Below, piece after piece: positions 28,477 through 38,413 of a stretch of 64,000 nt of DNA. Each line of letters starts with the position of its first letter. Within the stretch, counting starts at the first letter, position 1. Source of the DNA: an uncultured Bacilli bacterium (GTDB lineage Bacteria > Bacillota_I > Bacilli_A > RF39 > UBA660); the NCBI GenBank assembly GCA_947589105.1, contig CANQBL010000003.1, positions 40,609 to 104,608 on the forward strand. Direction: 5' to 3'. A program made the position numbers and the translations under genes. Below the pieces are notes generated by a model that made no database searches, was not told where the DNA came from, and was given only the letters and a program-made list of their open reading frames with translations.

Positions 28477-30756
28477 TTACTCACTTCTTAAAGCCTCAAC
28501 CGGATCTTTTTTACTTGCTTTTAAAGAAGGAATAAAACCGCCTGTTAAAGTAAGAATAATGCTAATTAATATTAATATTATGGCATGAAAAGGATTCAAA
28601 ACTCCAATATTTTTTAATCCTGTCAAATTATATAATAGGTAGTTTACAGGAATTAATAAAAGTAACGTCATACTTATTGCAATAACACCAGATATTAAAC
28701 CAATTATTAAAGTTTCTGCACTAAATACCCTTGATATATCTTTTTTTCTTGCACCTAAACTTCTTAAAATACCTATTTCTTTAGTACGTTCTAATACCGA
28801 TATATAAGTAATTATACCTATCATAACAGAAGATACAATAAGAGAAATAGATGAAAAAGAAATTAAAATTATAGTTATTCCACCCATTATTGTACCTGAT
28901 AATTCTCTTATATCTTTTGCATAATCAGTATATATTATTTTTTCCTTTTGTTTTCTTTGTTTATTATAAGAATCCAAGTAACTTATTATTTTATCTTTAC
29001 CTTTAAAATTTTTCGGATAAATATTTAAACTATAAGGAATTTCATCTTTCCCTAGCATTTTTAATACACTATTTTTAGATAATCCAGCTTCTTCAAAAGT
29101 TAAGCCTCCCATAAAAACAATGTTTTTTGATTCTTGTTGAGCTTTTACTATTTTGCTTTCTTTATTTTCTTTTACTATTTCTTTTACTAAATCACCTAAA
29201 TATCCTATTTTAGATACCCCGTTTGTATTATCCATCATTAAAAGACTGTTATTTTTTTTGGGCCTTATAATACCAGTTATTTTTAACGTTATTTTACTTT
29301 TATCATAAAGTTCTTTACAGGGTTTATTAATAACAAATAACTCTTCTTGAACACTTGTGTAATAATCATCATTTGAAACTAGTTTAAGCCCTTTCCCAAC
29401 CACTTCATCAAAACTGGTTATATTTTTATTAGAATCTATAAAAAGACCTTCTAAAATAGATTTATCTACCCTATTTTTTTCACCTAAAATTAAAACTAAA
29501 TCATGAGAATTTACTGGTAAACTTCCACTTAATAAATCATAATTTTCCCTTAAAAAAGAATTTTGTTCTATTTTGTTTGGAAGTTCAACAAAATTAACCA
29601 TGCTAGAATTTATATATTTATATAAACTACCTTTTTTAGAAATTAAATTTAAATTAATTAATCTATTATAAGTTATAGCATTTACGTATTTTTTATCAAT
29701 CCTATTTATATAATCTATATAATCTTGTTTAATATTATTTATATGAACACTTTTATTATCATTTTCATTATAAGCATACAACTCATCTTTTGATTCCAAA
29801 AAATCTTGTTGTTCTTTTTCATATTTTAAAATACTAGGAGATATTACTATCGGAAACAAAGACATAGTATCTTTTTCATATTCGTTTATTTTTTTATTAA
29901 AACCATTTGAAATTGACAAAACTAATGCTATTCCAATTATTCCAATACTTGAAGCAAAAGCTGTTAAAAAGGTTCTACCCTTTTTAGTTTTGATATTATT
30001 TAAACTAAGTGATAAAGCTTGGAAAAAACCCATCTTTGTCTTTTTAATTTTGGTTTTTTCTTCGTTTTTATATTTATTTATAAAAGGTTTAGAATCACTT
30101 TTTATTTTTCCATCTTCTAGAATAATTATTCTATTAGCATATTTTTGTGCTAAAGCTTCATTATGAGTGACCATAATAACTAACTTATTTTTTGATATAT
30201 TTTTTATTAATTCCATTATTTGAATGCTAGTTTTTGAATCCAAAGCTCCGGTAGGTTCATCTGCTAAAATAATATCAGGATTATTAACTAATGCCCTTGC
30301 TATTGCAACCCTTTGCATTTGACCCCCAGATAATTCGTTAGGTTTTTTCTTGTAATATTTTTCTAACCCAACTTTTTGTAATACGCTCATTACCACTTTT
30401 TTTGATTTTTTTCTTGAAATTCCGTTTAAGGTAAGTGCTAATTCAACATTTTTATAAACTGATATATGATTTATTAAATTATAATTTTGAAAAATAAAAC
30501 CAATTTTAGTATTACGATAATAATCCCAGTTATTTTCCTTAAAATTATGCGTAGATAAGTTATTTATAATTAAATCTCCTTCTGTGTAATTATCAAGTGC
30601 CCCTATTATATTTAAAAGCGTAGTTTTACCACTACCTGACGGACCTAATATTGCCACAAATTCATTTTTTCTAAAACTTAAATTAATATTATCTAAAGCA
30701 GTTTGTTTTAAATTACTAGTTTTATATATTTTTTTAATATTTTTTAAAGTTAGCAT
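28477..30756 (-). CDS. MacB-like ABC transporter, fused ATPase + FtsX-type permease
   Basis: [51 protein letters not shown]; permease SLSLNNIKTKKGRTFLTAFASSIGI and C-terminal TILISFSSISLIV...GILRSLGARKKDI. Confidence 0.93.
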   Translation of the reverse strand: MLTLKNIKKIYKTSNLKQTALDNINLSFRKNEFVAILGPSGSGKTTLLNIIGALDNYTEGDLIINNLSTHNFKENNWDYYRNTKIGFIFQNYNLINHISVYKNVELALTLNGISRKKSKKVVMSVLQKVGLEKYYKKKPNELSGGQMQRVAIARALVNNPDIILADEPTGALDSKTSIQIMELIKNISKNKLVIMVTHNEALAQKYANRIIILEDGKIKSDSKPFINKYKNEEKTKIKKTKMGFFQALSLSLNNIKTKKGRTFLTAFASSIGIIGIALVLSISNGFNKKINEYEKDTMSLFPIVISPSILKYEKEQQDFLESKDELYAYNENDNKSVHINNIKQDYIDYINRIDKKYVNAITYNRLINLNLISKKGSLYKYINSSMVNFVELPNKIEQNSFLRENYDLLSGSLPVNSHDLVLILGEKNRVDKSILEGLFIDSNKNITSFDEVVGKGLKLVSNDDYYTSVQEELFVINKPCKELYDKSKITLKITGIIRPKKNNSLLMMDNTNGVSKIGYLGDLVKEIVKENKESKIVKAQQESKNIVFMGGLTFEEAGLSKNSVLKMLGKDEIPYSLNIYPKNFKGKDKIISYLDSYNKQRKQKEKIIYTDYAKDIRELSGTIMGGITIILISFSSISLIVSSVMIGIITYISVLERTKEIGILRSLGARKKDISRVFSAETLIIGLISGVIAISMTLLLLIPVNYLLYNLTGLKNIGVLNPFHAIILILISIILTLTGGFIPSLKASKKDPVEALRSE

Positions 30757-30810
30757 GTATATACGTTCCTCCTATTTATATTGTTCTACATAATTTTAAA
30801 AAACACTCAA

Positions 30811-30838
30811 AAAAAAAGAACCTTGTTTTGGTTCTTTA
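30811..30838 (-). terminator. Terminator downstream of the lipoprotein gene
   Basis: AAAGAACCAAAACAAGGTTCTTTTTTTTT on the minus strand. Confidence 0.8.
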
Positions 30839-31279
30839 AAATCCTAAATCCTTAATTACCTTTTTTAAATCTTTTTTATATTTTATATTAATAGAAGAAT
30901 ATAGTAAAGTATTATCTTTTCTTATAATCATATTATAAGTATCACTAAGTTGTTGTGTATACTTCTCGTATTTGTCTTGAACCTTTTCTTTTCCCTTAGT
31001 TTTGTTACTTTCAAAACTTTTTTTATTACCTTCATAAGCTTTTTTAGCATCATCTTCTTTTGCAAATACATAATATTCTATTTGAAACATTCCATTATTA
31101 GCAGAAGCTATATAACTAATATTTTTATCTTCCATTTGATTAGTAACATCAGTTATAGAAAATCCATTACTAGATAACTTTTTTACAATCTCTTCTTTTG
31201 ACAAAGCTTTTTTATTCCCACAAGCACTAAGTACTAAAACTATCAATATTAAAGTTATATACTTACAAAATTTTTTCAT
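30836..31279 (-). CDS. Putative lipoprotein of unknown function
   Basis: Lipobox LVLSACGNKK; 147 aa. Confidence 0.75.
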   Translation of the reverse strand: MKKFCKYITLILIVLVLSACGNKKALSKEEIVKKLSSNGFSITDVTNQMEDKNISYIASANNGMFQIEYYVFAKEDDAKKAYEGNKKSFESNKTKGKEKVQDKYEKYTQQLSDTYNMIIRKDNTLLYSSINIKYKKDLKKVIKDLGF

Positions 31280-31556
31280 AATTTATTCCCCTCTATTTTA
31301 TAATTCATAAATATTATATCATAAAAATACAAATAAGTTTTATAAAAAAATAAACAAATTAAAATTTGTAATTATAATTGATTTTCTTTTAATTCATTAG
31401 AAACTATTTTTACCTTTATTTGTTCATATATTGGAACTCTACTTGAATTACTTATTACTATTTTCATTTCCATATCTACTTTATATATTTCTTTTACAAA
31501 GTATATGTACTTTTTGTAAACGTTAAATTAAAAAAAACAAACCTTTAAAGATTTGT

Positions 31557-32228
31557 TTATTTTGTTAATGATATTTTATAACTTTCATCTATCATTTTAA
31601 TTATTTCTTTAGTTTGAATGCTACCATCTAGTTTTATGGTTATCCAGTTATTTTTATTCATGTGATAACCTTTAAATATGTTTTTGTTATCCACTATCTC
31701 ATTTATTTTTTTATTATCACATCTTAAATCAATGATGGTAATTAAATTATTAGTATTAGCAATTAATTTATTTTCATTTATCTTTAATATCACGGCGTAC
31801 CACTTATTATTTATTTTATTTCTTAAAACAGCATAAGTTGGAAACTTATCCCATAAAAACTCTAAATCATCATTATATTTTTTATTAACATAAGAAATTA
31901 TTTCCTTTTCTTGTTTATCTTTAAATATGTTTTTAATCGTACATTTATCAATAATGTCGTTTAATATAAAATCATATTCTTTTTTTAGTTCACTTAAAAA
32001 TTTTCCTTCTTTATTTTTAACATCAACAAGTATATATTCACTATTAGTTTCTATGTCAATTAGTTTTGAAGTTTTCTTATTTTTTGAAATTTCAACTATA
32101 ATTTTAAAATTATTATCAAGGATTTTCTTTTCAAAAACATAAATATCATCTTTTTTAACAAAGCCATAATTTAATAATTTTTCATACTTTATTTTTCTTT
32201 CATCAAAATCTTTATCTAATAATCGCAT
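31557..32228 (-). CDS. MmcQ/YjbR-family (CyaY-like fold) protein
   Basis: YAVLRNKINNKWYAVILKI ... DLRCDNKKINEIVDNKNIFKGYHMNKNNWITIKLDGSI. Confidence 0.8.
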   Translation of the reverse strand: MRLLDKDFDERKIKYEKLLNYGFVKKDDIYVFEKKILDNNFKIIVEISKNKKTSKLIDIETNSEYILVDVKNKEGKFLSELKKEYDFILNDIIDKCTIKNIFKDKQEKEIISYVNKKYNDDLEFLWDKFPTYAVLRNKINNKWYAVILKINENKLIANTNNLITIIDLRCDNKKINEIVDNKNIFKGYHMNKNNWITIKLDGSIQTKEIIKMIDESYKISLTK

Positions 32229-32246
32229 ATTACTTTCCTTACTTCA

Positions 32247-34370
32247 TTAATTTAAAATTACTTCTATTTCATCAGTAATTTTAGTACCTGGTGCAACACT
32301 TTGATAACCAACATATCCATTTAAATCAATTTTATGTTTAATTCCTAACTTAGTTAGTACTATATCAGCCGATTTATAAGAATAATTAATTAGGCTTGGC
32401 ATTGTAATTAAATCATCATTAGTAAATATAAATATTTTATCTTTAGTACTTACTATAGTATTTTTATTTGGATACTGATCAATTACTTTATTTCCATTAC
32501 CAAATACTACGTAATTTATTCCTACTGAATTCAATAATTCTTTTGTATTTTCAACTGATTTATTTTTATAATTTTCTACTTTGTATTTTGTTACTTCTTT
32601 ATTTAATTCAGGGGCTTCTTCAAATATTCCTAAGTACTTAGCAGTATCTTTTACAATAGTTTTAACGGTTTCTGGTAAAACTTTAGAATTATAACTTCTT
32701 TGCATAGCAACATAAACTATTACTTCGGGTTCATCTTTAGGATACATTCCCGCAAAGGAAGTTATGTAATCATATTTACCCTCATAATATCTTCCAGTTC
32801 TTGGATTTGCTATTTGGGCAGTACCTGTTTTACCTATTAAATCATAACCATCCATTCTATAACTACTACCGGTAGTTTCTGATGATTCACTATTAACAAC
32901 CCGGTACATTAAATCCTTAATTTTATCTATTGTTTGTTTACTAGCTACTTTTCCCTGCTCTTTTGTATCCGCTTTATAAGTTATTTCTTTTGTCTGTGAA
33001 TTAACCGTTTTTTCTACTATGTAAGGATTAAGAAGAATTCCATTATTTGCTATTGCTGTTAATGCTTTTATTTGTTGTATAGGAGTTGTTGTTATACCCT
33101 GTCCAAAGCCAGCATTAACTACTTCAACATCATATTTAAAATTTATTTTCCCCTTATATTCATTAGGTAAATCTATGTTCGTTAAAGAACCAAAACCTAA
33201 CTTTTTATAATAATCCATTAATTTTTGCTTTGATAAGTGATTTTTTATTAAATTAGCAACACAAGTATTAGATGATAACGTATACCCTTTTTGGTAAGGT
33301 ATTTCTCCCCATCCAGTTTTATTCCAGTCACTAATGGTATACTCCCCTATTACGTAAGGACCAGTCATACAAGTTTCGTTATAAGGATCAAAACTAGGAT
33401 CATTTTCAAATGCCGCCATAAAACTATAAGTTTTCATAACTGAACCTGGTTCATAAGTATACGAAACAAGTGGATTTAAATAATTAGAAATCTCCTTAGT
33501 ATTTGGATTAAAAGTTGGAGATGTTGCACTTCCTAATATTTTACCCGTTTTAGCATCCGCAACCACCGCAACAATCCATTCTGAGCCTGATTCTTCTTTA
33601 GCTTTATTAACGATTGTTTCAAGAGACATTTGAACGTTTGAATCGATAGTTAAATAGACGTCATTTCCATCTACTTTCTCTTTTCTTATTTCGTTAGAAT
33701 TAGGAAATTTATACCCATTTAAATCTTTTTGATAACGTACAAAACCATTAATACCGGTCATTATATCATTATATTTTTTTTCAATCCCCATTTCTCCTGT
33801 CATGTTTCCATCAGAATCAGTTTTTGTATAACCAATAATATAAGATAAAAAACTATTATTAGGATAATACCTTTTATGAGTTGTAATAAAATCAATTCCG
33901 TATAAACCTAAATTTTCAATAGCTTCCTTTTGAAGTTCGGTAAGTCCCCTACCTTTAGAACCAAACTCAACTTGGTAAGCATCTTTATTTAAAATGTTTA
34001 ATATTTTTTCTTTGCTCATATCTAAAACAGTAGATAATTTTTCTGCTGTAAGCTCTTTATCTACAACGTGTTTAGGTATACTATAACCTTCACTTCTAGA
34101 AGGCTCTAAGTAGGCAATAACGGTATAAGAGTTAATCGTTTGTGCCAAAACATCACCATTAACATCATATATATTTCCCCTAAGTGCATATAAAGTTTCT
34201 TGCTTAGTATTTCTTTTATTAGAAAATTCTTTTAAGTCTATACCATCTACTTGTGCAGTTAAACATAAATAACCTAAACGTAATATTAAAATAAAAATGA
34301 AAAGAAAAAATATTAAAGTAAAAACTTTAGCCACTACGTTTTTGTTTTTATTTAACATTTCTCTTTTCAT
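32247..34370 (-). CDS. pbpB: Divisome penicillin-binding protein 2B (FtsI-like) with two PASTA repeats
   Basis: YEPGSVMKTYSFMAAF, SSNTCVA, IGKTGTAQIANP; two C-terminal PASTA-like segments; downstream of rsmH-ftsL. Confidence 0.93.
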   Translation of the reverse strand: MKREMLNKNKNVVAKVFTLIFFLFIFILILRLGYLCLTAQVDGIDLKEFSNKRNTKQETLYALRGNIYDVNGDVLAQTINSYTVIAYLEPSRSEGYSIPKHVVDKELTAEKLSTVLDMSKEKILNILNKDAYQVEFGSKGRGLTELQKEAIENLGLYGIDFITTHKRYYPNNSFLSYIIGYTKTDSDGNMTGEMGIEKKYNDIMTGINGFVRYQKDLNGYKFPNSNEIRKEKVDGNDVYLTIDSNVQMSLETIVNKAKEESGSEWIVAVVADAKTGKILGSATSPTFNPNTKEISNYLNPLVSYTYEPGSVMKTYSFMAAFENDPSFDPYNETCMTGPYVIGEYTISDWNKTGWGEIPYQKGYTLSSNTCVANLIKNHLSKQKLMDYYKKLGFGSLTNIDLPNEYKGKINFKYDVEVVNAGFGQGITTTPIQQIKALTAIANNGILLNPYIVEKTVNSQTKEITYKADTKEQGKVASKQTIDKIKDLMYRVVNSESSETTGSSYRMDGYDLIGKTGTAQIANPRTGRYYEGKYDYITSFAGMYPKDEPEVIVYVAMQRSYNSKVLPETVKTIVKDTAKYLGIFEEAPELNKEVTKYKVENYKNKSVENTKELLNSVGINYVVFGNGNKVIDQYPNKNTIVSTKDKIFIFTNDDLITMPSLINYSYKSADIVLTKLGIKHKIDLNGYVGYQSVAPGTKITDEIEVILN

Positions 34371-34406
34371 ATAAAATCACCCTTTAACACATTTGTTGTA
34401 TCATGA

Positions 34407-34691
34407 TTATTTTTGAATAACAATTATGTTGTTATTATTATACTCCAATCCGCTTTGCGCTGCAACAAGTTGCATGTTTTCAAGTGATACTAACTCATTT
34501 ACTTTCATTGTTAAGCTTTCGTTTACCTTTTCTTGCTTAGATACTTCCTTTTTTAATTTTTCTACTTCTATATTAATAGAAGATAGTTGAGCCTTAAAGA
34601 AAAACAATGAAACAAAGACACAAAAAGCCGTGGTAACCGTTAAAGTTATCATTGTTTTTTCGAACTTAGGTTTTCTTCTTTGTTTTGCCAT
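34407..34691 (-). CDS. ftsL: FtsL-like cell division protein
   Basis: 94 aa single-TM plus coiled coil between rsmH and pbpB. Confidence 0.78.
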   Translation of the reverse strand: MAKQRRKPKFEKTMITLTVTTAFCVFVSLFFFKAQLSSINIEVEKLKKEVSKQEKVNESLTMKVNELVSLENMQLVAAQSGLEYNNNNIIVIQK

Positions 34692-34692
34692 A

Positions 34693-35619
34693 TTATGCTC
34701 TCCTTTGTTTTATTGCGACCCTTAGTGTTGCACTTCTACTTCTTTTATTTTCTTCTAACTCTTTTTTACTTGGTTTTATTTTTTTTAATATCTTAAGCTC
34801 AGGTAAATACTCTTTAGGAACAACTGGTAAATTTTTAAATAAATCCTTTTGTCCCATTCTATTATTAAAAGCATATTTACATATTTTATCTTCTAAAGAA
34901 TGAAAGGTTATAACCGCGATAACTCCACCAACTTTTAATAAATCAATAGCATCATTAATAGCGATTGGTAATACATTTAATTCTTTATTAACTTCTATTC
35001 TTATAGCTTGAAACGTTCTTCTTGCAGGATGTGTAAGTCTTTTGTATTTTTCTGGTACCGAATTAGAAATAATATTAACTAATTCAAGCGTAGTTTCAAT
35101 TTTTTTTATTTTTCTGGCCTTTTCTATTGCTTTTGCTATCCTACTAGCATACATTTCTTCACCATATTCTCTTATTATCTTTACTAATTTTTCATATGGA
35201 TAACAATTAACAACCTCATAGGCTGATAATGTGTTGTTTTGATCCATTCTCATATCAAGAGGTGCATCAACGTGAAAACTAAACCCCCTTGTACCATCAT
35301 CTAACTGAGGTGATGAAACTCCTAAATCGAACATAATTCCATCAACTTCGTTAACATTTCTTTTATTTAACTCTTCTTTTAGATTAACAAAATTGCTAGG
35401 AATAATCTCAAAATTAGATCCGATTTTACCAAGTACGTTCTCACTAAATTTTCTAGCTTCTTGATCTTGATCAAAAGCATAGAGCATCCCTTTTTTTAAT
35501 CTTTTTAAGATTGCACTTGAGTGCCCAGCATAACCTAATGTACAGTCAACGTATATGCCATCTTCTTTAATGTTTAAAGATTCAATCGTCTCGTTTAAAA
35601 GAACACTTACATGTTTCAT
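34693..35619 (-). CDS. rsmH: 16S rRNA (cytosine(1402)-N(4))-methyltransferase RsmH (MraW)
   Basis: KHVSVLLNETIESL, YVDCTLGYAGHSSAIL, FDLGVSSPQLDDGTRGFSF, THPARRTFQAIRIEVNKEL, ITFHSLEDK. Confidence 0.98.
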   Translation of the reverse strand: MKHVSVLLNETIESLNIKEDGIYVDCTLGYAGHSSAILKRLKKGMLYAFDQDQEARKFSENVLGKIGSNFEIIPSNFVNLKEELNKRNVNEVDGIMFDLGVSSPQLDDGTRGFSFHVDAPLDMRMDQNNTLSAYEVVNCYPYEKLVKIIREYGEEMYASRIAKAIEKARKIKKIETTLELVNIISNSVPEKYKRLTHPARRTFQAIRIEVNKELNVLPIAINDAIDLLKVGGVIAVITFHSLEDKICKYAFNNRMGQKDLFKNLPVVPKEYLPELKILKKIKPSKKELEENKRSRSATLRVAIKQRRA

Positions 35620-36054
35620 CTAAACCTCCACCCTAGAAAATAAATCTTCTGCCAAATCTGATATGTCATCAATATTATCATTAAAATAATTATTAAAAGC
35701 ATCGTTTGACCATATTTCAAGTCTGTCGTTCACTCCTATAACTACGCATTCTTTTTTTAGATTTGCATAGGTAACTAACGGAGTTGGTAGAGCTACTCTT
35801 CCTTGTTTATCTACCTGACACTCTATCGCCCCAGATAAGAAAAATCTTAAGAATGCCCTAGCATCTTTTTTTGTAAAAGGAAGGGTTTTTAACTTGGATA
35901 TAATGTTTTCCCATTCTTTTTTAGAATAAACGAATAAACAACCTTCTAGCCCACGGGTAACAACGAAAATATCTCCTAATTCATCACGAAACTTAGAAGG
36001 CAAAACTATTCTAGCTTTATCATCTATATTATGATGAAATTCTCCCATGAACAT
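35620..36054 (-). CDS. mraZ: Transcriptional regulator / division protein MraZ
   Basis: MGEFHHNIDDKARIVLPSKFRDELGD, VTRGLEGCLFVY, DKQGRVALPTPLVTYA; GTG at 36087 lies inside the operator repeats, so ATG at 36054 or 36048 is preferred. Confidence 0.96.
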   Translation of the reverse strand: MFMGEFHHNIDDKARIVLPSKFRDELGDIFVVTRGLEGCLFVYSKKEWENIISKLKTLPFTKKDARAFLRFFLSGAIECQVDKQGRVALPTPLVTYANLKKECVVIGVNDRLEIWSNDAFNNYFNDNIDDISDLAEDLFSRVEV

Positions 36055-36063
36055 ACATATCCC

Positions 36064-36097
36064 CCACAATCTACCACTAGGTTCCACTAGCTACCAC
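36064..36097 (-). promoter_or_regulatory. MraZ-box-like operator: four GTGG direct repeats at an exact 10-bp period
   Basis: Minus strand GTGGTAGCTA GTGGAACCTA GTGGTAGATT GTGG, immediately upstream of the mraZ start. Confidence 0.88.
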
Positions 36098-36235
36098 TAT
36101 AATACCATATTTATTAGCAGAATGTCCATACAAATTATTAAAAAAATTTCAAAAAACAATGTTTTACGTAAATCTTGAAAATTAATTTTAAATATACCCC
36201 TATCATTTTTTTTATAATAATGTTAGAATGGTTAT

Positions 36236-36469
36236 ATGATAAAAAAAATATTAATCGGGATTATAAATATATATCAAAAGATTCCTGGACAATTTCACGG
36301 CTATTGTAAACACGTTCCTTCTTGCTCCCAATACACTAAGGAAGCAATAATAGAACACGGCGTAATAAAAGGCAGTTTTTTAGGCATAAAAAGAATCCTA
36401 AAATGTAATCCTCTTGGAACTTATGGATACGATCCCATACCAAAAAAGGAGAATAAAAATGAAAAATAA
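36236..36469 (+). CDS. yidD: Membrane protein insertion efficiency factor YidD
   Basis: IYQKIPGQFHGYCKHVPSCSQYTKEAIIEHGVIKGSFLGIKRILKCNPLGTYGYDPIP. Confidence 0.95.
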   Translation: MIKKILIGIINIYQKIPGQFHGYCKHVPSCSQYTKEAIIEHGVIKGSFLGIKRILKCNPLGTYGYDPIPKKENKNEK

Positions 36470-37331
36470 AATATTTATAATATTGGGTATTATTCTTTCA
36501 ATATTAGCTTTAAGTGGATGTTCAAAAAACGATAACAAAAGCTCAATGACGGCATACACTAGTGTCTATCCAGTAGAATATATACTAGATAATTTATACG
36601 GCGAAGAAATAGCTATATATGGTATATATCCAGATGGAACAAATTATAAAAATTATAAACTAACAAACAAGCAACTAAGTGACTACAGCAGAGGTGATTT
36701 ATACGTTTATAACGGAACCATTCAAAAAGAAAAAGACTATGCCGTAAAATTAATAAATAAAAACAAGAAAATAAAAATAATAGACGCATCTCTTGGAATG
36801 AACTATACCAACGATGTAGCTGAAACTTGGCTTAATCCCGCTAACTACTTAATGATGGCTTCTAACATAAAAAAGGGTTTAGAAGAATACATTAATGAAA
36901 GTATTGAAAAAAAGGCAATAGATAACAATTATGATATTTTAAAATTAAAATTATCAGAAATAGATGCTGAACTTAAGAGTATAGCAGTAAATGCTGATAG
37001 TAACATACTAGTAGTTAGTAATGATACTTTTAAATACTTAGAAAAATATGGATTTACCGTAATATCTTTAGAAGAAAATGAAAATCTAACCGATAAAGTA
37101 ATTTCAGAAGTAAAAAAAATGATAAATAATAAAATCATCCATCATATATTTTTGATGGATGATGAACAAGAAAATGAAACTATTAAATCATTAAAAGAGA
37201 ATAATGATATTCAAATTGTTAGATTAAATTCCCTATCAACTTTAAGTGCAGCTGATAGAAAAGATAAAAAAGACTATGTTAGTATAATGATGGATAACAT
37301 TAATTCAATAAAACTAGAAGTTAATAATTAA
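36459..37331 (+). CDS. Lipoprotein resembling ZnuA/TroA-type metal ABC substrate-binding proteins, ligand residues apparently missing
   Basis: Lipobox LALSGCSKND; TSVYPVEYILDNLYGEEIAIYGIYPDGTNYKNY, TWLNPANYLMMASNI; start moved to M16 with AAGGAG SD. Confidence 0.75.
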   Translation: MKNKIFIILGIILSILALSGCSKNDNKSSMTAYTSVYPVEYILDNLYGEEIAIYGIYPDGTNYKNYKLTNKQLSDYSRGDLYVYNGTIQKEKDYAVKLINKNKKIKIIDASLGMNYTNDVAETWLNPANYLMMASNIKKGLEEYINESIEKKAIDNNYDILKLKLSEIDAELKSIAVNADSNILVVSNDTFKYLEKYGFTVISLEENENLTDKVISEVKKMINNKIIHHIFLMDDEQENETIKSLKENNDIQIVRLNSLSTLSAADRKDKKDYVSIMMDNINSIKLEVNN

Positions 37332-37360
37332 AGAATGTTTTAAAGCATTCTTTTTTTAAT
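37331..37360. terminator. Terminator between convergent genes
   Basis: AAGAATGTTTTAAAGCATTCTTTTTTT. Confidence 0.8.
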
Positions 37361-37374
37361 AAAAAAGATGTTAA

Positions 37375-37899
37375 CTATAAGCTAGCATCCTTACCTGTGT
37401 TAATATAATCCTCACCCTTAAATGGTTCAGTCCTTAATAAATCGTTATAGTCTTGTTGCCTTAGTACCTCATATACCATTATTGCAGCACAATTAGATAA
37501 ATTAAGCGCTCTTACTTTATTGGTCATTGGAATACGCAAACAATGTTCTAAATCATTTTTTAAGATTTCAAGAGGTATTCCACTTGATTCTTTTCCAAAC
37601 ACTAAATAAATATTTTCATTCTTATTACTATAATTAAAAGAAGTATGTGGTTTTTTTCCATATCTAGTTAAATAGTAATAAACCCCCTTATTTTTACTTT
37701 TAAAATCTTCCCAATTTTCATAAATGGTGTAATCGCAATCATGAATATAATTAGCACCACTTCTTTTTACGTAGCTTTCATCTAAAGAAAAGCCAAGGGG
37801 CTTAATTAAGTGAAGCTTTGTATTAGTAGCAACACAAGTACGCATGATATTACCTGTATTTCCTGGTATCTCCGGTTCATATAAAACTACATTAATCAC
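37375..37899 (-). CDS. trmL: tRNA (cytidine(34)-2'-O)-methyltransferase TrmL (SPOUT)
   Basis: VLYEPEIPGNTGNIMRTCVATNTKLHLIKPLGF, LVFGKESSGIP, RIPMTNKVRALNLSNCAAIMVYE. Confidence 0.96.
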   Translation of the reverse strand: MINVVLYEPEIPGNTGNIMRTCVATNTKLHLIKPLGFSLDESYVKRSGANYIHDCDYTIYENWEDFKSKNKGVYYYLTRYGKKPHTSFNYSNKNENIYLVFGKESSGIPLEILKNDLEHCLRIPMTNKVRALNLSNCAAIMVYEVLRQQDYNDLLRTEPFKGEDYINTGKDASL

Positions 37900-38350
37900 C
37901 TATTACTCCTCTTTCCTTTAATACCTTCGTAATATCTTTTGAACTTTTTAAGGCATTACAATTAATTATGTCAGATATCTCTGCGTTTTGATAAAATACG
38001 AATTCCGGTGCAAATTGATAAACTGGATCCATAATCGTTACATCATTTATGTTAATATATATAATTTCATTTTCCAAATTATATTTTTTTATTACCGTTT
38101 TGAATTTTTTTTCAAAGTCTACCGACTTTTCATCACTACTATTTGATACATAAATAATAGTATTAGGTTGCTCTATTACGTGAGAAGATATATCTTCATA
38201 TTTTATCTCACTTAAGTACTCCTTAATAATAGACGTGGATAAAATATCATTTTTTCTATTTTCGTTTAGCTTTAAAGCAACAAAAAGTACCATAAGGGTT
38301 ACCGCACATATAACAGCTAATAATATTGCTTTTTTTGTTCTTTCTTTCAT
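37892..38350 (-). CDS. Membrane-anchored protein, possible thioredoxin-like fold without CxxC
   Basis: N-terminal TM helix then TIIYVSNSSDEKSVDFEKKFKTVIKKYNLENEIIYININD. Confidence 0.5.
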   Translation of the reverse strand: MKERTKKAILLAVICAVTLMVLFVALKLNENRKNDILSTSIIKEYLSEIKYEDISSHVIEQPNTIIYVSNSSDEKSVDFEKKFKTVIKKYNLENEIIYININDVTIMDPVYQFAPEFVFYQNAEISDIINCNALKSSKDITKVLKERGVIGD

Positions 38351-38413
38351 GTTATCCTCCTTATTTATATTTATATTTTAACATATTTGTTAAAATGAAT
38401 AAAGCAAAAAGAG

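Noticed and set aside
23735-34370. Two class B PBPs as a tandem duplication
   Set aside because: They differ in PASTA number and context (spoVD next to mraY; pbpB next to ftsL), matching the known SpoVD/PBP2B pair.
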